Source: Acinetobacter johnsonii CIP 64.6 (lineage in GTDB: Bacteria; Pseudomonadota; Gammaproteobacteria; Pseudomonadales; Moraxellaceae). From it: a stretch of DNA of 53,257 bases. A program made the translations under genes and the position numbers. Under the pieces are notes generated by a model. That model saw nothing but the letters and a program-made list of their open reading frames with translations, was not told where the DNA came from and did not search any database. The DNA is taken from NCBI RefSeq assembly GCF_000368045.1, contig NZ_KB849235.1, positions 523,621 to 576,877 of the forward strand, given 5' to 3'. Shown one piece after another: positions 43,200 to 49,022 of the stretch; positions within the stretch are counted from its first letter, which is position 1; each line of letters opens with the position of its first letter.

Positions 43200-44018
43200 T
43201 TAATTTAATGGTAAAACTATAGTCGGATTGATTGGCTTGCCATCTAAGCGTACTTGGAACTCTAACATGGTGCGTGTTGCACCTGTGGAGCCCATTTCTG
43301 CAATTTTCTGCCCTGCCGTCACATTTTGACCGCTCTTCACATTCATTGCACTGTTGTGTGCATATGCTGTGATATAACCATCAATATGTTTAATCAAAAT
43401 TAAGTTTCCATATTCTTTCAATCCGTCTGCTGCATACACCACTTGGCCATCTGCTGCTGCATAAATTGGATCACCTTGGTTACCAGCATAGCGAATACCT
43501 TTCACATTATTTGCTAAATTATAACCTTGCAAAACAGCGCCATTACTTGGTTTTACCCAGCGTAAAGTTGAACTTTTCGAGCTCGCAACAGGTGCGGTCG
43601 GTACTTTAGCAGGAGTTGTTGTGGTTGTGGTGGTCGTATTTTGACTCGGGAGACCAACATTTTGACGTTGAATTGGAGCAGTTTGTGTAATAGGTTGCGT
43701 CGTAGTTGTACGTGGGCTACCCGAGCCTTTTAAACGTAATGACTGCCCCACATAAATACGATACGGCGCAGCAATATCATTCATGTCTGCAACAGAGGTG
43801 TAACTCAGCCCATAACGAGTTGCAATACCGCTCAGCGTGTCGCCTGAACGAACTGTATAATAGTCTGGTGCTTTCGCAAAACGTGTTGCATTGTTAACCT
43901 GTGGTTTAGAAGCACAACCACTCAAAATAACAGTTGAAACTACAGCAGTAGATAACACGACTTTTTTCAGTAGTGCTGTAGGAATTGCAATAAAACGAAT
44001 TTGAGACAACACAGACAT
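43200..44018 (-). CDS. nlpD: NlpD-type lipoprotein, LysM plus degenerate M23/LytM domain
   Basis: 272 aa. Signal with lipobox ILSGC (Cys ~35). One LysM (YTVRSGDTLSGIATRYGLSY, residues ~54-98), a Thr/Pro/Gln-rich linker with a run of seven Thr, then a C-terminal LytM fold ('GDPIYAAADGQVVYAADG', 'YGNLILIKHIDGYITAYAHNS'). The zinc-site residues of active M23 enzymes are missing: GIRYA stands where H..GxD is expected, and 'MLEFQV' replaces HxHFE. As in E. coli NlpD, this predicts an amidase activator (AmiC partner) in cell separation, not an enzyme. Downstream of surE, the usual order. Confidence 0.88.
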   Translation of the reverse strand: MSVLSQIRFIAIPTALLKKVVLSTAVVSTVILSGCASKPQVNNATRFAKAPDYYTVRSGDTLSGIATRYGLSYTSVADMNDIAAPYRIYVGQSLRLKGSGSPRTTTTQPITQTAPIQRQNVGLPSQNTTTTTTTTPAKVPTAPVASSKSSTLRWVKPSNGAVLQGYNLANNVKGIRYAGNQGDPIYAAADGQVVYAADGLKEYGNLILIKHIDGYITAYAHNSAMNVKSGQNVTAGQKIAEMGSTGATRTMLEFQVRLDGKPINPTIVLPLN

Positions 44019-44171
44019 TTATCTTACTCTCTAAAAATACAAAAAATAATCAGTTTAATTTGCGCTAAGATTAGCAAAAAAGTATGTGAAAATAGTATCT
44101 CTGCGCGTATTTTCACAAAGTTATAACAAACAGCTGAATACATTCCTTGTATTGCTCAACTGTAGTGACTT

Positions 44172-44942
44172 TTAAGAACTTATTTGCCCTTGTAATGCAT
44201 GCAAAACTTCATAGTTGGTTGCATCCATCTGAATAGGCGTAATACTGACAAAACCATTTGCCACAGCGAAAAAGTCTGACTCCACCTCATCATAGCCTCT
44301 TTTCGGTTCCGCCACAGCTTCACCTGCAAGCCCAATCCAGTACACTTGACGACCACGTGGGTCAACATGACTGGTAATCGGCTTAGACTGACGACGACGT
44401 CCTTGATAGGTAATTTTAGCGCCTTGTAACTCAGCTACATCAGGAATATTAATATTTAAAATATGGCGTGGTGGCAGTGCTGGCAAACCTTGTTTCACAA
44501 AGTCATGCACCCACTGTGCAGCATGATGATAATCTTCTGGGCGATTGTACGAACGCACTTCAGGGCCCGCAAGTGATACCGCAATGGCTGGCTGTTTCAT
44601 TAGACGCCCTTCAAAGGCTGCTCCCACAGTACCTGAGTAGAGTACATCATCACCCAAGTTTGCCCCGCTATTAATGCCACTAACAACCAGATCAAACTCA
44701 AAGTCAAATAAGCCATTCATGGACAAATAGACACAGTCCGCGGGTGTACCATTGACTGCCCACATGTCGGGTGCAATTTCGATTGGGCGTAAGGGGCGAT
44801 CTAAAGTCAAAGCACTGGAAAAACCACTGCGTTCACTTTCAGGTGCTACAATCACCACGCGACCTAATGGACGTAAAGCATGTGCGAGCGCTTGAATACC
44901 TGGTGCAAAAACACCATCGTCATTGGCTATTAAAATATTCAC
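44172..44942 (-). CDS. surE: 5'/3'-nucleotidase SurE
   Basis: 256 aa (E. coli 253). N-terminal 'ILIANDDGVFAPGIQALAHAL' with the metal-binding DD, 'APESERSGFSSALTLDRPLR', 'GTPADCVYLS' and 'DLVVSGINSGANLGDDVLYSGTVGAA' are all intact. It removes phosphate from nucleoside monophosphates. The start codon is GTG and the upstream DNA shows no good Shine-Dalgarno; that DNA is probably prophage junction sequence, and in E. coli truD precedes surE. The pcm gene usual between surE and nlpD is missing (153-nt gap). Confidence 0.93.
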   Translation of the reverse strand: MNILIANDDGVFAPGIQALAHALRPLGRVVIVAPESERSGFSSALTLDRPLRPIEIAPDMWAVNGTPADCVYLSMNGLFDFEFDLVVSGINSGANLGDDVLYSGTVGAAFEGRLMKQPAIAVSLAGPEVRSYNRPEDYHHAAQWVHDFVKQGLPALPPRHILNINIPDVAELQGAKITYQGRRRQSKPITSHVDPRGRQVYWIGLAGEAVAEPKRGYDEVESDFFAVANGFVSITPIQMDATNYEVLHALQGQISS

Positions 44943-44944
44943 TA

Positions 44945-45044
44945 TAATCTACTTAAATCTACATTAGTCTAAAAAATCCTTTACACCCCTTTATTTATCT
45001 ATTTCTTTAATCTATTTTAGTCTGTATTGGTTCGCACTAATCTG
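44945..45044. repeat. Seven TARTCTR-like heptamers in ~10-bp phase between surE and the integrase
   Basis: Copies: TAATCTA 44945, AAATCTA 44955, TAGTCTA 44965, TTATCTA 44995, TAATCTA 45008, TAGTCTG 45018, TAATCTG 45038. Start distances are 10, 10, 30, 13, 10 and 20 bp, so most lie on one face of the helix. This suits arm-type sites of a tyrosine recombinase or binding sites of an excisionase/repressor. Confidence 0.6.
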
Positions 45045-45053
45045 TCAAAAAAA

Positions 45054-45096
45054 CGGGTACTGTGGCGGGTAACTTATTTAATTGAACGGGTAACTT
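45054..45096 (+). repeat. Three CGGGTA direct repeats at the integrase start
   Basis: CGGGTACT (45054), CGGGTAACTT (45066) and CGGGTAACTT (45087) lie 12 and 21 bp apart. The last one ends at the integrase start codon, so bound protein would block the promoter or ribosome site. Confidence 0.5.
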
Positions 45097-45097
45097 G

Positions 45098-46315
45098 ATG
45101 CTCTCAGATACCAAGATAAAATCTTTAAAGCCTAAAGAAAAAATGTACAGAGTGCTTGATGCAGAAAGGTTATACATTGAAGTAAGACCCTCTGGCAAGA
45201 AGATATGGCGCTTTAAATACACTCTGAATGGCAAAGAGGGAACCGTAAGTTTTGGTGAATACCCTATCGTTTCACTTGCTGAAGCGCGTAAAAAGAAAGA
45301 CGAATCTAAGGCGCTATTAAAGGATGATATTAACCCTGTAGACGATAAGAAGAAAAAGAAGATTGAGGCTGTGACCGCCACGACCAATACTTTTAAGGCT
45401 GTAGCTGAAGAATACGCTTTGGAACAGATGAAATATAAAAGTGAGGACTACATAGAACAGTTCAAGCGATCAATGCGAAAGGATATTTATAAAGTTATTG
45501 GCCATAAGCCTGTAAAAGATGTCAATTCCTCCGACGTGCTCACTATTATGAAAGACACTATGGTTAGGGTGAAGAAGCTTAGTCACTACGGCACAGGTGA
45601 AGCAGCAGCCAATCAGAACCGCAGATTTGTCAGTCTAGTAATGAAATATGCCATTGTTACCCTCAGAGCAGATAACGACCCCACATACGCTGTTAGGAGC
45701 GCCATAGAAGCGCCTGAAATTGAACATGCACGACCATTAGAGAAAGATGAGCGCATCAAGCTAAGAACGCGCCTAGAGTTGTACGGTGGCACAACAACGG
45801 TCAGAAATGCCTGCCTAGCTATGATGTATTCTATGTTGCGTGCATCTGAAATTAGACGCATGCAATGGTCCTTTGTGGATTTTAATGAAAAAGTGATTGA
45901 GTTTCCCAAGGCATCGAGACGACGCAAACAGGAGCGCAGCAACAAAAAGAATCATATTCATTTAGTTCCGATGTCGGATCAGCTGTGTGCCTTACTTAAA
46001 GAGCAGTATGAAATTTCTCAAAATGAGACTTACGTTTTTTCAGCGCCATTTAAAAATGATGAGATGTTGGCGAGAACAACACTAAATAGAGCATTGTTTT
46101 TTATTGGGTTGCCGGAAGTCACTACACATGATTTTAGAGCGACCGCTTCCACTTTGTTAAATGAGAAAGGTTATAATCCCGATTGGATCAATAAGCAGTT
46201 AGCGCATGTTGAAGAAAATAAAACAAGGGCGACATACAATCATGCAAAATGGTTGGATGATCGTAGGCAAATGCTCCAAGACTGGGCTGATATTGTGGAT
46301 GGGTGGAAAGAATAA
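45098..46315 (+). CDS. int: Tyrosine recombinase / prophage integrase (P4 type, DUF4102 N-terminus)
   Basis: 405 aa from ATG 45098. The N-terminal domain (LSDTKIKSLKPKEKMYRVLD ... GKEGTVSFGEYPIVSLAEARKKKDE) is the P4-integrase arm-binding type. The catalytic domain shows Arg in 'MYSMLRASEIRRMQW', Lys/His in 'KNHIHLVPMS', HxxR in 'THDFRATASTLLNEKG', His in 'QLAHVEENKTRATYNHA' and the Tyr nucleophile in that last motif. It should integrate and excise the element beside surE. The ribosome site is weak (GGTAAC) and made of the CGGGTAAC repeats, suggesting control at this point. Confidence 0.93.
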   Translation: MLSDTKIKSLKPKEKMYRVLDAERLYIEVRPSGKKIWRFKYTLNGKEGTVSFGEYPIVSLAEARKKKDESKALLKDDINPVDDKKKKKIEAVTATTNTFKAVAEEYALEQMKYKSEDYIEQFKRSMRKDIYKVIGHKPVKDVNSSDVLTIMKDTMVRVKKLSHYGTGEAAANQNRRFVSLVMKYAIVTLRADNDPTYAVRSAIEAPEIEHARPLEKDERIKLRTRLELYGGTTTVRNACLAMMYSMLRASEIRRMQWSFVDFNEKVIEFPKASRRRKQERSNKKNHIHLVPMSDQLCALLKEQYEISQNETYVFSAPFKNDEMLARTTLNRALFFIGLPEVTTHDFRATASTLLNEKGYNPDWINKQLAHVEENKTRATYNHAKWLDDRRQMLQDWADIVDGWKE

Positions 46316-46317
46316 AA

Positions 46318-46470
46318 ATGAAAACATGGGAACAGTATTATATTGAGCAGTGCGTGACGCTGTCTGAGCCGTGGGATAAGAAATTAGGCTGGTGTATCTG
46401 GCATAGTTGTTTTGATTATTTGCATGGGTGTGCATGTGAGTATGCGGTTTTGAGTGGGGTGTGGAGTTAG
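46318..46470 (+). CDS. Small Cys/Trp-rich prophage ORF, unknown function
   Basis: A 50-aa frame begins 2 nt after the integrase stop (MKTWEQYYIEQC) and ends in TAG at 46468-46470. It has five Cys (12, 26, 31, 38, 40) and five Trp. The last base of its stop is the first base of a GTG that can start the next gene, an arrangement typical of coupled translation. Close packing supports a real gene; no family is recognised. The cysteine spacing C-x6-C-x-C could bind metal or form disulfides, but this is speculation. Confidence 0.45.
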   Translation: MKTWEQYYIEQCVTLSEPWDKKLGWCIWHSCFDYLHGCACEYAVLSGVWS

Positions 46471-47276
46471 TGAAGAAGGAAACATTTACTGTATTACTTG
46501 GTACTGCTGTAGGCATAGCGATCACAACCATACTTTCATTTTTTATTGTATGGATAGGTTTTCCTGTTGACACTCCGAGAGAATCATTTAAAGATGCATT
46601 GGGGTTTTCAGGTGGCCTTTTTGGTGGATTGACGACATTTGGTGCTGCAATAGTTGCAGCTCATCTATTTAATGACTGGAGGGATGAAAAAAACTATGAT
46701 CTTGAAGCCTCCCTGCTTTACGGTGTGCTTGCAGATCTAAAACCTATATTTATAGAGCTCCATAAGATTAGATCAAACTCTGAAAACCTTAAAAAAATAG
46801 ATTCGTATTTAATAATTAAAACTGACTACCTTGATCACACAAAAATTAATCTCTATGAAGCGGTAATTGGCTTGTATGCAAATATAAATGCCTACAGTAA
46901 GATAAAAAAAGACCCCACACTTATAGATTTTTATAACCTTTTCGATAAGCACCTATTTATATTGAATGACTTTTATATCGACTTATTTCATAAAAAATAC
47001 AAAAGCTATTATACAAATGCGATTGCTGCACTTACTCAACATGATAACTCCAAACAATTGAGCTCTTACGATATTTTTAGACCGTACAGCGGCACTTTGT
47101 CAGAAATTCAAATAAATATAATGGAGATTCAAAATGTATTTAAACCAAATGCCCTTAGGGCATCTATTGGGGGTCAAACTCGCACAGTCACTTATGGTTG
47201 TGTTTTGGAAGAAACTATTAATTTACATAACAAAATTGAGAATTATTGTATTGATAGACTTGCGGTATCTAGCTAA
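46470..47276 (+). CDS. Two-helix membrane protein of the prophage accessory region, unknown function
   Basis: 268 aa from GTG 46470; another GTG at 46461 adds three residues. The N-terminus holds two hydrophobic segments (LLGTAVGIAITTILSFFIVW, and GGLFGGLTTFGAAIVAAHLF) followed by 'NDWRDEKNYDLEASL', then ~200 mainly helical, cytoplasmic residues. DNA is visibly more AT-rich than in neighbouring genes, a sign of transfer. It lies between the integrase and the convergent lysis module, where lysogenic-conversion genes are common. Superinfection exclusion or abortive defence is possible but unproven; no known domain seen. Confidence 0.65.
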   Translation: MKKETFTVLLGTAVGIAITTILSFFIVWIGFPVDTPRESFKDALGFSGGLFGGLTTFGAAIVAAHLFNDWRDEKNYDLEASLLYGVLADLKPIFIELHKIRSNSENLKKIDSYLIIKTDYLDHTKINLYEAVIGLYANINAYSKIKKDPTLIDFYNLFDKHLFILNDFYIDLFHKKYKSYYTNAIAALTQHDNSKQLSSYDIFRPYSGTLSEIQINIMEIQNVFKPNALRASIGGQTRTVTYGCVLEETINLHNKIENYCIDRLAVSS

Positions 47277-47388
47277 ATTAAATATAAAAACACCCCCACT
47301 TAAAGAGCCTTCACACATATCCCCACACTCACATTCGTCGAAATCGAATGAGCTGTGCAACCTGATAAAAGGATGCACAGCATATAAT

Positions 47389-47886
47389 TCACTCAGGCCA
47401 CGCCTCACTCAATCGTTCGACATCAATTGCGTGGCCATCTGCTTTTTCTGCCACGCCTCGATATTCTTCTGTGCACGCTTCGAGTAACTCGCTGTTGGTA
47501 ATGGTGTACTCAATGATGGTTTGGCGGGGAGCTGTGGACAAACGTTTGTTTGCTTCACTGAGTTGCTTTGACAACCCACTAGCAGCCAAGTCAGCACTAC
47601 GAGCGGCAGCATTCGCATCTTGTATTTTTTTAATCGCATTTTGTTCTACCTCAATATATTTATCCGACCAAGCCTTTTCAGTAATGGCTTTCTGTTCTTT
47701 GGCTTTTGTGATTGCAGTTTCATAAGGCGCAATTGCTTCCGAGACACGCACGTCACAATTCGCTTTTGCCTTATTCAGATCACCTGTCAGTGAATTAGAT
47801 TGCCATGTTTGGAACACGGCATAAATCAAAAGCACAATGATTAAGGTCCAGCGCTTGTTATTCCATATCAGTAAAAGTATAGGCAT
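47389..47886 (-). CDS. Rz: Inner-membrane spanin subunit (Rz)
   Basis: 165 aa. One N-terminal membrane segment (RWTLIIVLLIYAVFQTW), then a long charged coiled-coil periplasmic region (KAKEQKAITEKAWSDKYIEVEQNAIKKIQDANAAARS). This is the type II signal-anchor design of Rz proteins. With Rz1 it fuses inner and outer membranes in the last step of lysis. Its start overlaps the stop of the upstream DUF6527-like gene (TGATG). The Rz1 gene lies inside it in another frame. Last gene of the late transcript. Confidence 0.85.
   Translation of the reverse strand: MPILLLIWNNKRWTLIIVLLIYAVFQTWQSNSLTGDLNKAKANCDVRVSEAIAPYETAITKAKEQKAITEKAWSDKYIEVEQNAIKKIQDANAAARSADLAASGLSKQLSEANKRLSTAPRQTIIEYTITNSELLEACTEEYRGVAEKADGHAIDVERLSEAWPE
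47409..47618 (-). CDS. Rz1: Outer-membrane spanin lipoprotein (Rz1), nested within Rz
   Basis: 69 aa from ATG 47618 (MRMLPLVVLTWLLVGC), wholly inside Rz in a shifted frame; an ATG at 47639 would add seven basic residues. The lipobox is LVGC; the mature part is Pro-rich (CPQLPAKPSLSTPLPTA), as expected for Rz1. It is anchored in the outer membrane and bridges to Rz. Nested Rz1 genes are a classic lambda-like arrangement. Confidence 0.85.
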   Translation of the reverse strand: MRMLPLVVLTWLLVGCQSNSVKQTNVCPQLPAKPSLSTPLPTASYSKRAQKNIEAWQKKQMATQLMSND

Positions 47887-48182
47887 CAGAATTCCTCCAC
47901 TTCTAGCAAATCAACTGTTTGCCCCGCCAATCCATGATGGCAATCAGATAAGAACTGAATTTTTCCATCTGTGACAAACGAATGACATTGGCTAGGGTGG
48001 CCTTGATTCACCATTAAGCTTGGCCTAAATGTTGGTTTCTCTAAATTGCCATTAAAATCCCAACGAATTTTATGTTTTGGATCAACATGAAATGGATGCA
48101 AGGTTTTACAACCAGGGCATTCAATAAAATAAATACCGTTAGACTCAAGAAGCACATTGCTAACTTTTTTAAATTCACTCAC
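47886..48182 (-). CDS. DUF6527-like small phage protein
   Basis: 98 aa, GTG start directly after the lysozyme stop. Cys and His pairs (IECPGCKTLHPFHVD; QCHSFVTDGKIQFLSDCHHGL) suggest a small zinc-bound fold. Proteins of this kind lie next to lysozyme genes in many phages and are often labelled 'ammonia monooxygenase' or DUF6527; no function is established. Its position inside the lysis cassette suggests a late role. Confidence 0.7.
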   Translation of the reverse strand: MSEFKKVSNVLLESNGIYFIECPGCKTLHPFHVDPKHKIRWDFNGNLEKPTFRPSLMVNQGHPSQCHSFVTDGKIQFLSDCHHGLAGQTVDLLEVEEF

Positions 48183-48692
48183 CTACTGCGCTCCCATGCA
48201 TTTGTCATATCGTGCTTGTTGTCGAGTCCAAACCCCATAACAATTATTGGAACGGATTGAACAATCGCGCTTTGCTGCATACTTCCACTTCAATAGCGAC
48301 TTACAGGCTTGCACATAGTTGCGTGATTTTAAGTTTCGAAGCATGGAAGACTGCGACCATGCGCCAGTGCCAAACTGGTATGTGAAGTCCATATATAAGT
48401 CATACTCAGCTTGAGAAAGCGGAATACCAACAAGCGTTTTATTGAAAATCTTGGCATCCTTGTTCATGTGAAATTGTAGATATTCAGCGGCTTGTTTCTT
48501 GGTAATTGGTGGATCTGTGATTTTGACTGTTTTGCCGTTTGGATAGACCGTAGTGCCTGTACCAATAGTTGCTACTTTGACACTATCGTAATATGGCTTA
48601 AGTACAGTACCTTCACGGCTTTGCGTCCAAGCAACACCGCCCAAACTAATCACAGTTGCCATAGTTACAGCTATCTTGGTTTTATTCGACAT
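48183..48692 (-). CDS. Phage lysozyme (GH24), signal-anchored endolysin
   Basis: 169 aa from the ATG at 48692 (MSNKTKIAVTMATVISLGG), with AAAGGA eight nt upstream; an ATG three codons earlier is too close to that site. A weakly hydrophobic N-terminal segment without a clear cleavage site suggests a SAR (signal-arrest-release) endolysin. The catalytic triad of T4-type lysozymes fits exactly: Glu in 'REGTVLKPYYD', Asp eight residues later, Thr five after that (E-8-D-5-T). It cuts the glycan of peptidoglycan. It overlaps the holin gene by 11 nt. Confidence 0.9.
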   Translation of the reverse strand: MSNKTKIAVTMATVISLGGVAWTQSREGTVLKPYYDSVKVATIGTGTTVYPNGKTVKITDPPITKKQAAEYLQFHMNKDAKIFNKTLVGIPLSQAEYDLYMDFTYQFGTGAWSQSSMLRNLKSRNYVQACKSLLKWKYAAKRDCSIRSNNCYGVWTRQQARYDKCMGAQ

Positions 48693-48963
48693 TGCATTCA
48701 TCCTTTGCTTTACGTAGCGCAATTTCATGAAGTTGATCTGCACGTTTGTTTTCTTGGCGCTTGTAGTACCAATTAATCAAGAAGCTCATAAAGCTCACTA
48801 ATAAGCCTGCAATCGCTACTAACAAACCAATCGCTGTGATTGGATCTAAACCCAATAACTTCCCCGACAAGCCAGCAATTGATCCCCCTACTGCTGTTTT
48901 GGTTGAAATTGATGTAACTGCAGCACTCGCTTCAGCAATTGCTTGCCCTGTTGTTTCAGACAT
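48682..48963 (-). CDS. Phage holin
   Basis: 93 aa from ATG 48963 with a GGGGG-type ribosome site. It is short and hydrophobic: 'TKTAVGGSIAGLSGKLLGL' and 'PITAIGLLVAIAGLLVSFMSFLINWYY' give one to two membrane segments, and the C-terminus is highly charged (KRQENKRADQLHEIALRKAKDE). Its position immediately before lysozyme identifies it. With a SAR endolysin it probably acts as a pinholin or canonical holin that collapses membrane potential and sets lysis time. The upstream terminator separates it from the J-like gene. Confidence 0.8.
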   Translation of the reverse strand: MSETTGQAIAEASAAVTSISTKTAVGGSIAGLSGKLLGLDPITAIGLLVAIAGLLVSFMSFLINWYYKRQENKRADQLHEIALRKAKDECNVE

Positions 48964-48984
48964 TTCGCCCCCTAAATTTTGGTA

Positions 48985-49010
48985 ATAAAAAAGCACCCGA
49001 AGGTGCTATA
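48985..49010 (-). terminator. Terminator with TTCG tetraloop between the tail-tip gene and holin
   Basis: On the minus strand AGCACC, TTCG, GGTGCT, followed by TTTTTTA. The T-run leads straight into the holin leader. Confidence 0.85.
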
Positions 49011-49022
49011 TGGTTGAAAATT

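Noticed and set aside
46199..46573. 124-codon leftward ORF across the integrase end
   Set aside because: It overlaps the conserved C-terminus of the integrase and the next gene; composition is that of a shadow frame.
47352..47381. Hairpin GCTGTGCA/TGCACAGC after Rz as a terminator
   Set aside because: It has no T-run on either side and a 14-nt loop; its role is unclear.
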